Below, piece after piece: positions 20,432-29,032 of a stretch of DNA of 64,000 nucleotides (positions are counted from its first letter, which is position 1; every line of letters begins with the position of its first letter). The notes below the pieces were generated by a model, which did not search any database, was not told the DNA's origin, and worked only from the letters and a program-made list of their open reading frames with translations. The stretch is taken from assembly GCA_963780755.1 (NCBI GenBank), contig CAWACX010000002.1:558001-622000 (forward strand), given 5' to 3'. The DNA comes from JALYNX01 sp963780755. GTDB taxonomy: Bacteria; Actinomycetota; Acidimicrobiia; Spongiisociales; ZC4RG35. The position numbers were made by a program, and so were the translations under genes.

Positions 20432-21826
20432 TCAGCGGGCCGAGTCTGCAGCGGTCGCCGGGACCGGGAGCTTGAGGGGGAGTCGAGCCCGAAAGGTGGT
20501 CCCTTCCGGCCCGGTCTCGAAATCGAGCTGGCCGCCGTGACGGACAATTATCGAGTGAACGGTTGCCAGGCCGAGCCCGGTGCCCTGACCCGGTTCTTTG
20601 GTGGTGAAGAACGGATCGAACACTTTCGAGGCGACCTCTTCGGGGATCCCGGTGCCGGAGTCGCCGATGGTGACCATCACCCCCTCGCCGGTGCCGTGCG
20701 CGGTGATTTTCAGGTTCCCCTTGCCGTCCATGGCGAAGATCGCGTTGTCGATCAGGTTGATCCAGACCTGGCTGAGCTCGGCTCCGTAGGCCTCGATCTC
20801 CGGCAGCTCGGGCTCGTAGTCCTTCTCTACCTTGACCCCGGTCTTGAGGCGGTGCTTGAGGAGGACCAGGGCGTTGTCGATCGAGGACCGCACATCCACC
20901 GATTGCACCGATCCCTGGTCGAGGTAGGAGAACTCCTTGACGGCCCGGATCAACTCTGAGACCCGGTCTGCACCTGCCTTCACCTCTTCGACGAGCTGCC
21001 TGCCGAGGAGACGGAGCCCGAGCCAGGCCAGGAGGTCGGCCCTGGTCTCCGGTCCGGCACTCCCTGCGACGTCGTCCAGGGTCTCGATGGACCACCCCGC
21101 ATCGAGCAGGGGTGGGGCGAGCTCCCAAGCGTCCTCCACGCCCTGGCCGGACAGCCACTCCCCGAGAACGTCCTCGGCATCGGCCTTGGCGACCGCGCTC
21201 AACTCTCCGTCGGGCTTGGTCGGTGGGTGTTCTTCAGGGAAAGGGACGCCGCTGGCCGAGACCCTGCGGGCGGTGTCGCCGAGACGCTCGATGAGCGCAC
21301 CGCTGGCGTTGGTCCCATGACGCACTGCCGCCATCGGATTGTTCAGCTCGTGCATCAACCCCGCCGCCATCCGTCCCAGGCCCGCCATCCGCTCTTCACT
21401 GCGGACCAGGGACTCGGTCTCTCTGAGGCGTGAGGTGACCATCCGCAACATCTTGAGCACCAGAGTCGGGTTCTGAAGCAACTCGCCGACCGTCTCCGAA
21501 GGGACCTTGATGTATTCGACGTCGGTGAGCGCGGTGACACTGGCGATGCGGGGAACGTCGTCGAGCAGTGAGATCTCACCGAGAACTTCCCCCGCTCCCA
21601 CCCGGGCCACCGTGATCGCGCGCCCGCCGCTCAGTTTGGAGACCTCGAGCTCACCGTCGGTCACCACGTAGAGGCCGTCACTCTCCGATCCTTCTTCGAT
21701 GATGACCTCGCCTGGGATGGCGTGAAGCTGCTCGGAGGCAATGCACACTCTGAGCAAGAGGCGCTCCGGGAGATCGGCGAAGTAGGGCAGCTTCTTCAGC
21801 TGGTCGAAGATCGAGACCTCGCTCAA
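20432..21826 (-). CDS. Soluble histidine kinase with N-terminal cyclic-nucleotide-binding domain
   Basis: 464 residues. Residues 12-130 are a CRP-like cNMP domain (GEVIIEEGSESDGLYVVTDG, GAGEVLGEISLLDDVPRIA). The phosphate-binding cassette is the non-canonical GEISLLDDVPRIA, so the ligand may not be cAMP. The kinase core starts at the H-box LMHELNNPMAAVRHG (about 160) and has N-box WINLIDNAIFAMDG, G1 IGDSGTGIP and G2 GQGTGLGLATVHSI. There are no membrane segments. A long insert of about 100 residues lies between the H-box and the second dimerisation helix. The ATG overlaps the stop of the response-regulator/flavoprotein gene by 4 bases, so the two are made together. Confidence 0.92.
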   Translation of the reverse strand: MSEVSIFDQLKKLPYFADLPERLLLRVCIASEQLHAIPGEVIIEEGSESDGLYVVTDGELEVSKLSGGRAITVARVGAGEVLGEISLLDDVPRIASVTALTDVEYIKVPSETVGELLQNPTLVLKMLRMVTSRLRETESLVRSEERMAGLGRMAAGLMHELNNPMAAVRHGTNASGALIERLGDTARRVSASGVPFPEEHPPTKPDGELSAVAKADAEDVLGEWLSGQGVEDAWELAPPLLDAGWSIETLDDVAGSAGPETRADLLAWLGLRLLGRQLVEEVKAGADRVSELIRAVKEFSYLDQGSVQSVDVRSSIDNALVLLKHRLKTGVKVEKDYEPELPEIEAYGAELSQVWINLIDNAIFAMDGKGNLKITAHGTGEGVMVTIGDSGTGIPEEVASKVFDPFFTTKEPGQGTGLGLATVHSIIVRHGGQLDFETGPEGTTFRARLPLKLPVPATAADSAR

Positions 21827-23475
21827 AGAGCCGCCAGGTGCTCGTGGATGAACCGCACTGCCATGGCGCCCTCCCCGGTGGACGAGGCGACCCGTTTCAC
21901 CGAACCGTGGCGCACGTCTCCGGCGACGAAGATCCCCGGCACCGAGGTCTCGAATGGCAGCGGTGACCTGGAGAGATTCCAGCCTTTGGGATTAGGCCCG
22001 CAATCGGTGCCCGACAGGATGAAGCCCCGATCATCACGGTCCACGTCGGCGCCAAGCCAGTCGGTCCGCGCCGACTGGCCAATGAAGATGAATACCGCCC
22101 CTGCGGGGACCACCGCCGTCTCGTCGGTGGCCAGGTCCCGCAGCACCACCTCTTCGAGATGGGTGTCGCCACGGGCCTCGACCAGCTGGGAGCGGTAGCG
22201 AATGAAAATGTTCTCCTCCGCGGCGAGCGCGTCGATCAGGTATTGCGACATGAACTCGGCAAGGGAGTCTCCTCTGACCAGGATGGTGACACTGGAGCCG
22301 AACCTGCTGAGGAACATCGCCGCCTGCCCCGCTGAGTTCCCGGCCCCGATGATGAACATCGGCTCGTCGCGGTGGGCAGCACCCTCGATCCGGGAGGTGC
22401 CGTAATAGACACCGGCCCCGGTGAGGTCCTCTACACCCGGTGAGTCGAGCCTGGTGTAGGAAACCCCGGTCGTGATCAGGAGGGCCTTGGTGCTCACCTC
22501 GGAACCGTCGCTGAACCCGACCGTGCGGAAGGGATCGTTTCTCGTCACCGAGACCACTTCGGCCGGAGTCAGGATCTCCGCCCCGAAGCGTGTCGCTTGG
22601 GTCACGGCCCTTCGCGCCAGGTCGCTGCCACTCACGCCCTTGGGAAAGCCCAGATAGTTCTCGATCCGGGAGCTCTGGCCGGCCTGGCCCCCGGGCGCCT
22701 CGCTCTCGACCAGCAACGTGGTCAGCCCTTCCGAAGCGCCGTAGACGGCGGCGGCCAGGCCCGCGGGCCCGGCCCCCACGATCACCAGGTCGTATGAGGG
22801 CTGGGCCGGTTGCGTTTGCAACCCGATCGCCCCGGCGATGTCAGACAACGAAGGCTGGACCAAGGTCGACCCGTCGGGCATCAGGACTACAGGGAGCAGG
22901 GTCGTATCGCCCCCGACTTCGGCGAGGAGGACCTCGGCCTCGTCGTCTGTCCCAAGATCGAGCGACCGGTACGGGACCTGATTCCGTGCGAGAAAGGCTC
23001 GCGCCTCGTGGGTGGCCCGGCCCCATCGATTGCCAATCACTGTGATCCCCTCGAAGCGGGGCACGAACCCGGCCCACCAGTCCTCGAGCAAGTCGTCGAT
23101 GATCGGGTAGAGCCGCTCCTCCGGCGGGTCCCAGGGCTTCATGATGTAGTGGTCGAGGGAGACTTCGTTGATCGCGGCGATCGCGGCCTCGGTGTCCGCG
23201 TAGGCGGTGAGCAAGGCTCGCTTGGCGTCAGGGATTCGCTCCATGGTCTGGGCCAGGAACTGAATGCCGGTCATCTCCGGCATCCTCTGGTCGACGAGGA
23301 GGAGTGCGATCGGCTCGTTGCGGAGGTTCAGCTCACGCACAGCCTCCAGTCCCTCGGCACCGGAGCTTGCGGCCACGATCCGGTACTCCTCGCTGTATTG
23401 GCGTCGGAGGTCGCGCTGGATGGCGCGCAGGACTTCCTGGTCGTCGTCGACGGTGAGGATGACTGGCTTGGGCAT
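21823..23475 (-). CDS. Response regulator receiver fused to thioredoxin-reductase-like FAD/NAD(P) flavoprotein
   Basis: 550 residues. The receiver (1-125) has acidic residues VDDD, the phospho-acceptor in LLLVDQRMPEMTG, the Thr in ALLTAYAD and Lys in HYIMKPWDPP. Residues 140-215 are a thioredoxin-fold-like linker. Residues 228-550 are a TrxR-like flavoprotein: FAD motif DLVIVGAGPAGLAAAVYGAS, GGQAGQSSRIENYLGFP, NAD(P) motif FIIGAGNSAGQAAMFLSRF and the C-terminal FAD contact GIFVAGDVRHGSVKRVASSTGEG. Where TrxR carries its CxxC, this protein reads YYGTSRIEG, and I count one Cys in the whole chain. Disulfide reduction by the normal route is therefore excluded. The domain probably acts as a flavin oxidase or a redox sensor/output under kinase control. 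Fused proteins of this kind are known, but their job is not. Confidence 0.93.
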   Translation of the reverse strand: MPKPVILTVDDDQEVLRAIQRDLRRQYSEEYRIVAASSGAEGLEAVRELNLRNEPIALLLVDQRMPEMTGIQFLAQTMERIPDAKRALLTAYADTEAAIAAINEVSLDHYIMKPWDPPEERLYPIIDDLLEDWWAGFVPRFEGITVIGNRWGRATHEARAFLARNQVPYRSLDLGTDDEAEVLLAEVGGDTTLLPVVLMPDGSTLVQPSLSDIAGAIGLQTQPAQPSYDLVIVGAGPAGLAAAVYGASEGLTTLLVESEAPGGQAGQSSRIENYLGFPKGVSGSDLARRAVTQATRFGAEILTPAEVVSVTRNDPFRTVGFSDGSEVSTKALLITTGVSYTRLDSPGVEDLTGAGVYYGTSRIEGAAHRDEPMFIIGAGNSAGQAAMFLSRFGSSVTILVRGDSLAEFMSQYLIDALAAEENIFIRYRSQLVEARGDTHLEEVVLRDLATDETAVVPAGAVFIFIGQSARTDWLGADVDRDDRGFILSGTDCGPNPKGWNLSRSPLPFETSVPGIFVAGDVRHGSVKRVASSTGEGAMAVRFIHEHLAAL

Positions 23476-23478
23476 CGG

Positions 23479-23751
23479 TCAGACGAAGCGGGAGTCCGGG
23501 TAACACCATCTCCAGGTCTCACCGGGCTCGAAGCTGCGCACTATCGTGTGATCGGCAGCGCCGGCGTGCTTGCGGGCGTGTGTGTTCTTCGACTGGTCAC
23601 AACAGCCGACGCTCCCACACACCAGGCACAGCCGGAGGTGGACCCAGGTGTCTCCCACGGCCAGGCACTCGCCGCAGCCTTCGGTGGCCGCGTCAACGTC
23701 CTGGATCATGTCGATGTGCTCGCAAGGGGGTTGCTCACTCTGCCACGACAT
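23479..23751 (-). CDS. Small UBP-type zinc-finger protein
   Basis: 90 residues from ATG 23751, where the domain begins; a longer frame to 23805 adds 18 residues of no clear family. Nearly the whole protein is a ZnF-UBP domain: CEHIDMI, CGECLAVGDTWVHLRLCLVC, GSVGCCDQSKNTHARKHAG, and the end SFEPGETWRWCYPDS. At least eight Cys/His ligands are in place for two or three zinc ions. In eukaryotes this fold binds the ubiquitin C-terminus; bacteria lack ubiquitin, so the bacterial ligand is unknown. The gene ends three bases before the response-regulator/flavoprotein gene, as first of a three-gene operon. Confidence 0.88.
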   Translation of the reverse strand: MSWQSEQPPCEHIDMIQDVDAATEGCGECLAVGDTWVHLRLCLVCGSVGCCDQSKNTHARKHAGAADHTIVRSFEPGETWRWCYPDSRFV

Positions 23752-23842
23752 GGTTTCCGAGCCCTTTCTGGCCGACGACCGGGCGCAATCTAGGCCGTTG
23801 GCCATGCGGGCGCAGATGGCGGCGCGCTCCTAGGCTCTGCGC

Positions 23843-24820
23843 ATGGTGTCGATCATCGGGTTCGGCGGATACGTGCCCGAGCGGGTGATGACCAACGACG
23901 AGTGGGCGGAGTTGGTCGACACCTCGGACGAGTGGATCACGCAACGCACCGGGATCAAGCGCCGTCGCGTGGCGGCACCCGACGAAACGACGCTGACGTT
24001 GGCTGCTTACGCCGCGGAATCAGCGATCAAAGACGCCGGGCTCACCCCTTCCGACATCGGGGAGATCATCGTGGCCACCGACACCCCCGAGCTGTACACG
24101 CCGGACACAGCTGCATTGCTCCAGGACCGGCTTGGGTGTGACCACGTCCCGGCCTACGACCTGGGTGGGAGTGGATGCGCTGGATTCGTGCAGGCGCTCG
24201 ACATCGCCCGGGCGCGCATCTCCTTCGCTCCAAGGAACACGCTGGTTGTGGGTGTCGAGTTGATCACCCGGCTCATCGACTGGACCGACCGGGCTACCGC
24301 GGTCCTCTTCGGCGATGCCGCAGGCGCCGTGGTGCTCGGTCCGGACCGGGGGCGGGCGGAGCTGCTCGACGTTGTCTCCGGGACCGATGGGGCCCAGGCG
24401 GGGATCCTCACCCTCGCAACTGGCGGGACCAGAAATCCATTCAACGAGGAAGCGCTGGCGACAGGTGCTCACAAGAGGCTGGTGATGGATGGTCGGAAGG
24501 TCTTCGTCGAGGCCGTGCAGAGGATGGGGTCATCGGTAGAGGAGCTTCTGGCCCGGATCGGGAGGACAACCGACGAGGTGGCGCTCGTGATCCCGCATCA
24601 GGCCAACCTCAGGATCATCGAGGCGATTCGAAAGAAGCTCGACCTGCGCGAGGACCAGGTTTACGTGAACATCCAGGAGTACGGCAACACCGGATCGGCC
24701 ACCGTGCCCTTCGCCCTCTCCGAGGCGGTGGGCAATGGAAGGATCAGAGAGGGCGACCTGGTAGTGCTGACCGCTTTCGGGGCGGGCCTCCACTGGGCGT
24801 CGGCAGCTCTCCAGTTCTAA
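23843..24820 (+). CDS. fabH: 3-oxoacyl-[acyl-carrier-protein] synthase III
   Basis: 325 residues, full length for KAS III. It condenses an acyl-CoA primer with malonyl-ACP to start fatty-acid synthesis. The Cys-His-Asn triad is at its expected positions: Cys about 112 (GGSGCAGFVQALDIA), His about 252 (VIPHQANLRIIEAI) and Asn about 282 (EYGNTGSATVPFAL). The N-terminus IIGFGGYVPERVMTN and the WITQRTGIKRRR loop are typical. No other fab genes are adjacent, so it may prime from a special acyl-CoA. It is divergent from the UBP cassette and convergent with the Tad-like genes. Confidence 0.94.
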   Translation: MVSIIGFGGYVPERVMTNDEWAELVDTSDEWITQRTGIKRRRVAAPDETTLTLAAYAAESAIKDAGLTPSDIGEIIVATDTPELYTPDTAALLQDRLGCDHVPAYDLGGSGCAGFVQALDIARARISFAPRNTLVVGVELITRLIDWTDRATAVLFGDAAGAVVLGPDRGRAELLDVVSGTDGAQAGILTLATGGTRNPFNEEALATGAHKRLVMDGRKVFVEAVQRMGSSVEELLARIGRTTDEVALVIPHQANLRIIEAIRKKLDLREDQVYVNIQEYGNTGSATVPFALSEAVGNGRIREGDLVVLTAFGAGLHWASAALQF

Positions 24821-24867
24821 GCCCTCCGCGCCCGACCAGTGCGAGCAGTCAGTTGGCCGATCCGCGG

Positions 24868-26376
24868 TCAGCGAAAGAGTTCTGGCTCGAAGGGATTAAG
24901 GCCGCCTCCCGGAGGGGGATTTCCCCGTAGCGCGCTCGGCAGGGCGTCGTCGGGGATGAGAACTCCCGAAAGCTGGACCAACGACCAATTGCCCCCGGCG
25001 GTGAAGGTGCCCGGTTCTCCTGGATGGAAAGCTGTGGTGGTGCCGCCCCTGCGCCACCAAGTGGCCTGGAGCCAGGTCGCCTTGAATCTCACCACGTGGC
25101 GCCACGAGTTGCCCGACCCGAAGGTGTTCTCCCAAAACTGCGGCACGTAGCCGAACCTAGGCGACTCGTTGAGGGTGTCGAGGAAGAGCGGGGCGGTATG
25201 GCTCCCTGCCACGAACTGGGTGAGGCAGGCACTGAGATGCTCCCACGAGTTGGGCTCATCCATGGCACCGTCGAGATCCCAGTCTTGTTGAGTGTTGGTG
25301 GGGAACGGGGCGAACGAGTCCCGTTCGCAGATCGAAGGGAGGTCGTCCGACGGTGAGTTCGACACGCTGAGAGAGGGGTCGATGTACTCCCACAGGGGCC
25401 TGTCGTCGAGTGGGCTCCCGTACACGTTGCGCTTCGGATTGTTGCCTTGCTGTAGGCGTGGACTGTCGATACCTCCGGGGACCGGTCCGGTGGCGAGGCC
25501 CTCTTGGACGCCGTTGGAGAGGCCGGTGAAAGTGTTCATGGTGTCTGGCGCCAGGCCGTTGTCCATGCTCGTGCAGGTGTCGCGCACTTCGTTGGCCACC
25601 GCCCCGTCCAGGTCAGGGATGACACGGTGGTCGATGCCGTAGGCGATGTTGACCGCGATCACATCCGACTTGGGGCTTCCGGTGCAGTTGCGGCTCGGAC
25701 CGTCGGGCTGTGTGCCGTAGTGGGGCGATTCCAGAGCGCCGAAGTTGCCGGCGTCTGGTCCATCGCATGGTTCCTCGGCATGGCCGCCTGAGGCGTCTCG
25801 TAGACAGGCGTGTTGGCCTTCCCCGGCCGTGCTGAGCAGGCCAAACGGGAGGATCCCCCCTCCGCCCCGATTTCCCATCCTCGCGGTGGCGTCGGCGTTG
25901 GCCTCCATCTCGGCAACACCTAGCAACTGGCCGAAGGTCGTTTCGAAGGGAAGGTCGGGAAGGTTTACCCGGACGAATCCACCGCCATCGAATGATATGC
26001 AGTCGAGGTTGCCGGTGGCAGTGGTCCAGCCGGCCGGGGCCACAATCGGCTGGAAGCTGAAGCCGCTGGCGTTCAGGTCGAGACGCTCGGGATCTTCACA
26101 TTCCTCCCACAGGGCCTGCCACTCGCCGGCGGAGTAGTTGGCGACAACGTTGCGTCGGGTGAAATCGAGGATGAGATCGCGAATCGTGGTGTTAGGCCCC
26201 AGAGTCTCGATCGCCCCAGCCATGACCCCGATGTCGGCCGCAGTCTGATCCTGACGCCTTTGGTTGAAGCCGACACTCAAGTCGATGGCGACAGCGGCGA
26301 AGGCAAGCAGCACCAGCAGGGACATGGCGATGATGACCGCGGCTGCACCGCTCTCAGAGTCCACCCTCCTCAACAT
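24868..26376 (-). CDS. TadG-like Flp-pilus-type secreted protein
   Basis: 502 residues. The N-terminus GAAAVIIAMSLLVLLAFAAVAIDLSVGFNQRRQDQTAAD is the typical Tad/TadG class III membrane segment followed by an Ala-Ala-Asp signature. The remaining 440 residues face outside and hold several Cys (for example DNLDCISF-like, HACLRDASGG, RNCTGSP, CTSMDNG, CERDS) that may form disulfides. There is no obvious von Willebrand A domain. It overlaps the TadE-like gene by 7 bases. No secretion ATPase (tadA) or prepilin is within the window, so it may belong to an envelope complex encoded elsewhere. Confidence 0.8.
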   Translation of the reverse strand: MLRRVDSESGAAAVIIAMSLLVLLAFAAVAIDLSVGFNQRRQDQTAADIGVMAGAIETLGPNTTIRDLILDFTRRNVVANYSAGEWQALWEECEDPERLDLNASGFSFQPIVAPAGWTTATGNLDCISFDGGGFVRVNLPDLPFETTFGQLLGVAEMEANADATARMGNRGGGGILPFGLLSTAGEGQHACLRDASGGHAEEPCDGPDAGNFGALESPHYGTQPDGPSRNCTGSPKSDVIAVNIAYGIDHRVIPDLDGAVANEVRDTCTSMDNGLAPDTMNTFTGLSNGVQEGLATGPVPGGIDSPRLQQGNNPKRNVYGSPLDDRPLWEYIDPSLSVSNSPSDDLPSICERDSFAPFPTNTQQDWDLDGAMDEPNSWEHLSACLTQFVAGSHTAPLFLDTLNESPRFGYVPQFWENTFGSGNSWRHVVRFKATWLQATWWRRGGTTTAFHPGEPGTFTAGGNWSLVQLSGVLIPDDALPSALRGNPPPGGGLNPFEPELFR

Positions 26377-26843
26377 GGAGCAGGGGACGCGTCCGTGGAC
26401 CAGTCTGTCGAGTCCTGCTCGAGGCGAAACTCGACACTGGACTGGAGGTCATCAGGCAGAAAGATCTCGATCAAGCCAAGACCGGAAAGAGAGCCCGGAG
26501 TGGCGGAAACCTCGACGCCGGCGGTGTCACCGATATCCCCACTAGGGCTATCGGTGAGTTGAACCGTTACGCCTGAAGTGAGATCCATCGAGTCGCAGGT
26601 GAGGTCATGGAGGAAGTCGTTGTTGCCTGCGTTTACCGCGGCAGCGCGGGCCGCTTCCCGAGCTCCGTGGCGCACGTCGTTGAACTCTCCGATGAAGTAA
26701 CCGAACTCGATGATCCCGAATAGCAGGAGGATCAGAAATGGGGCGAGCAGCGCAAACTCGATCAGGCTTGCCCCTCGGTCCTCAGACCGCCGATTGATCC
26801 TTCTCACCTGCACCCCGAGTGCCCCCCGCGCGACGCCACCCAT
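26370..26843 (-). CDS. TadE-like pseudopilin
   Basis: 157 residues from the Met at 26843; a 21-residue longer start at 26906 exists. The signature is RGASLIEFALLAPFLILLLFGIIEFGYF, a TadE prepilin-like segment with the conserved Glu five residues into the hydrophobic stretch, followed by REAARAAAVNAG. Proteins of this type are processed by a prepilin peptidase and assist Flp pilus assembly. It is translationally coupled to the TadG-like gene downstream. Confidence 0.85.
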   Translation of the reverse strand: MGGVARGALGVQVRRINRRSEDRGASLIEFALLAPFLILLLFGIIEFGYFIGEFNDVRHGAREAARAAAVNAGNNDFLHDLTCDSMDLTSGVTVQLTDSPSGDIGDTAGVEVSATPGSLSGLGLIEIFLPDDLQSSVEFRLEQDSTDWSTDASPAPC

Positions 26844-26949
26844 GTAATCGCTCGAGATCTGAATTGGGTTACGCAGAAATCCGGGACCGATGATCGGCGC
26901 ACTCAATCAGCCGACTACTTCTCGAGCCTCCACCGTGCCGACCGACGGG

Positions 26950-27600
26950 CTATCGCTCGTCGTCGGGTCTGACGTATCCCTGGTCGTAGGCGAGCGCGGT
27001 CAGCTCGTGGCGGGATGCCACGCTCAGCTTCTCGAAGATGTGGGCCATGTGGTTCTCCAGCGTCTTGACCCGGATCCCCATCCTCGACGCGGTCTCCCGG
27101 TAGGTGTAGCCCCGGGCGATGAGGTTCACCACCTCCCGCTCCCTGGGGGTGAGTCTCGAGATCGACGACTCGGCCACGATGTCCTCGTCGATGTCGAGCA
27201 GGTAGCCGGCGACGTCGGGCGAGACCGGGCGTGCCCCCTCGTAGGTTTGATGTATGAGGGCGGGGAGGTCGGTGCCCAGAGTGGTCTTGGTGATGTAGCC
27301 GTCGACTCCGGCGTCCATCAATCGGGCCACGTCCTCGCGCGAGGTGGAGACGGTCAGAGCCATGAACCGGACGTCGGGCTGGCCGGGCCGAACCGCGTCG
27401 ATGACCGACGCCCCGCCCCCGCCCGGGAGCTTGACATCGAGCACCACGAGTTGCGGAGCTCGTTCCCGGATCAACTCGATCGCGCTGTCGACATTGTCGG
27501 CCTCTCCAACGATGTCGAAGGAGGTGTCGAGCAGGGCCCGCATCCCGGCCCGCACAACATCGTGGTCATCGACCAGCAGGATGCGCAGTTGTTCGTCCAT
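26950..27600 (-). CDS. NarL/LuxR-family response regulator
   Basis: 216 residues. The receiver domain (1-120) has DDHD, the phospho-acceptor Asp in LVVLDVKLPGGGG, Thr in ALTVSTS and Lys in GYITKTTLG. The LuxR-type helix-turn-helix (about 150-210) has SRLTPREREVVNLIARGYTY and the recognition segment ETASRMGIRVKTLENHMAHI. The ATG lies one base after the kinase gene stop, so the pair is an operon. Targets are unknown. The Tad-like genes next on the strand, about 100 bases on, are candidates. Confidence 0.93.
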   Translation of the reverse strand: MDEQLRILLVDDHDVVRAGMRALLDTSFDIVGEADNVDSAIELIRERAPQLVVLDVKLPGGGGASVIDAVRPGQPDVRFMALTVSTSREDVARLMDAGVDGYITKTTLGTDLPALIHQTYEGARPVSPDVAGYLLDIDEDIVAESSISRLTPREREVVNLIARGYTYRETASRMGIRVKTLENHMAHIFEKLSVASRHELTALAYDQGYVRPDDER

Positions 27601-27601
27601 G

Positions 27602-28750
27602 TCAGACCTCGACGGTGATCTTGATCTCGGTCCCGGCCTCGTGGTTGGAGTCGATGTCCACGACTCCTCCCACGCTCTCGACTCTCTTGGCGAGCCGCTC
27701 GTGGACTCGTGTCCTCATTCCGTCGTCGATGAAGCCTGACCCTCGGTCCCGGACATGGATGTGAGCGTCCCCGTTGCTGAACTCGGAATAGAGGGCGATA
27801 TTCGGCGAGCCGGAGTGCTTGGCCGCATTGGCCAGGGCCTCACGGGCGGCCTCGATTGCGGCGGCGAGGCTCGGGCTGAGCTGGGCATCGTCGCGGATCA
27901 CGGCCTCGATCTCGACCCGGTGGGTGTCTTCGATCTCGTCACGGACTGCCAGCAGTGACGCCCGGAAGCTGTTGGGGTACTCGGACCGCCATTCCTCGAT
28001 GTTTCGCCGAAGCTCCCGCTCCTGACGACGGGCCAGATACCTCGACTGTGCCGGGTCGTCCGCGCCCATTCGGATCGCATGAAGCGTCTGCAAAACGGAG
28101 TCGTGGAGCCGATCGGCGAGAACCGCCCGCTGCTCGTGGAGCAGGACCACGGCCTGTTCCTCGGCGAGCCTGGCCTGGGCCTCCTGACGGGCGAGGTCGT
28201 AGTCGCGGAGCTTGTCGAAGGTCCAGCCGACGATGGCTCCGACCACGAAGAAGATCACGCTTCCTGCGGCCCGGACCGCCCCGAGGTCGGCGATGACGTG
28301 GACCAGGAATTGCTCGACCCCGAGGGCGAGAGCAGCGATCAGGGAGCCGGGAAGGCCTCCGACCAGTGCACCGGTGAAAACCAACGAAAGGGGGAGGCCA
28401 CCGTGGAACAACTCCTCTGCTCCGGAGGCGACCGAGGCGGCCCCGATGGCGAGCATGGCGAGAGTGTCGAAGAAGAACCAGGTGATCGACGACATCGCCT
28501 TGGGGTGGGCAGCCGCCATGTACCAGGTGAGCAGGGTCCAGAACAGGGCCAGCCCCACCGAGGCGTAGACGATCCAGATCGTGGGCGGCGGGTCGACGGC
28601 GATCGTGATCGCGACCAGGATCAACATCCAGATCAGCCCGAGGAACCGGAAGATCACCACCATGCGGCGCAAGGTGGTCTCCAGCTCGGGGCTGCCGCGT
28701 TTCATGAAGCTGGCGGCGATCATCGGTTTCGAAGCTAGCGACTCGGGCAT
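27602..28750 (-). CDS. NarX-type (HisKA_3-like) membrane histidine kinase
   Basis: 382 residues from ATG 28750 (ATG 28723 is also possible; a frame to 28900 adds an unrelated Pro/Gly-rich stretch). About six transmembrane helices fill residues 20-190. The phospho-His lies in VLADRLHDSVLQTLHAIRMG, followed by ARREALANAAKHSG-like N-box residues (EALANAAKHSGSPNIAL) and G1 RDRGSGFIDDGM. The final G-box is short (GGVVDIDSNHEAGTEIKI). It phosphorylates the adjacent NarL-type regulator. The membrane sensor region suggests a signal within or near the lipid bilayer. Confidence 0.88.
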   Translation of the reverse strand: MPESLASKPMIAASFMKRGSPELETTLRRMVVIFRFLGLIWMLILVAITIAVDPPPTIWIVYASVGLALFWTLLTWYMAAAHPKAMSSITWFFFDTLAMLAIGAASVASGAEELFHGGLPLSLVFTGALVGGLPGSLIAALALGVEQFLVHVIADLGAVRAAGSVIFFVVGAIVGWTFDKLRDYDLARQEAQARLAEEQAVVLLHEQRAVLADRLHDSVLQTLHAIRMGADDPAQSRYLARRQERELRRNIEEWRSEYPNSFRASLLAVRDEIEDTHRVEIEAVIRDDAQLSPSLAAAIEAAREALANAAKHSGSPNIALYSEFSNGDAHIHVRDRGSGFIDDGMRTRVHERLAKRVESVGGVVDIDSNHEAGTEIKITVEV

Positions 28751-28759
28751 TGGGGCGGC

Positions 28760-28960
28760 TTTGGGGCTTTCGGGATTGGCACGGTTGCCGTCGCCCTCGC
28801 CTCGACATGAAGGCCGAGGGGGACCGCCGAAACGGTCCCCCTGCGGGTCCCCATTGTCGCTTCGAGGGACGTGGTTTCCCTGAAGTCCCTTCGGCATCAT
28901 CGCCCGACAGGATTGGGCTGGATATGGGGGATTTCCCCCCCAGGCGTGGGTGCCCGAAAA
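28760..28960 (-). other. Structured leader-like intergenic sequence upstream of the kinase gene
   Basis: Contains a perfect 9-bp hairpin with a 6-base loop (28818-28826 with 28833-28841) and a G5/C6 palindrome near 28926-28940. No open frame here looks coding. It lies upstream of the histidine kinase on the minus strand, so it may be an untranslated leader. I could not match it to any riboswitch consensus I know. Confidence 0.35.
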
Positions 28961-28965
28961 CGGAA

Positions 28966-28992
28966 CACGGCCACCGTTAGCCGGTGGCCGTG
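28966..28992 (-). terminator. Terminator hairpin after the small membrane protein gene
   Basis: A perfect 11-bp stem (28966-28976 with 28982-28992) with a 5-base loop. On the minus strand it is followed by a T-rich stretch (gttccgttttc), consistent with Rho-independent termination of the gene at 29033-29302. Confidence 0.75.
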
Positions 28993-29032
28993 CCTGTCAG
29001 CGTCGGGCCGTTGGAGCCCGTCGCAAGAAGAT

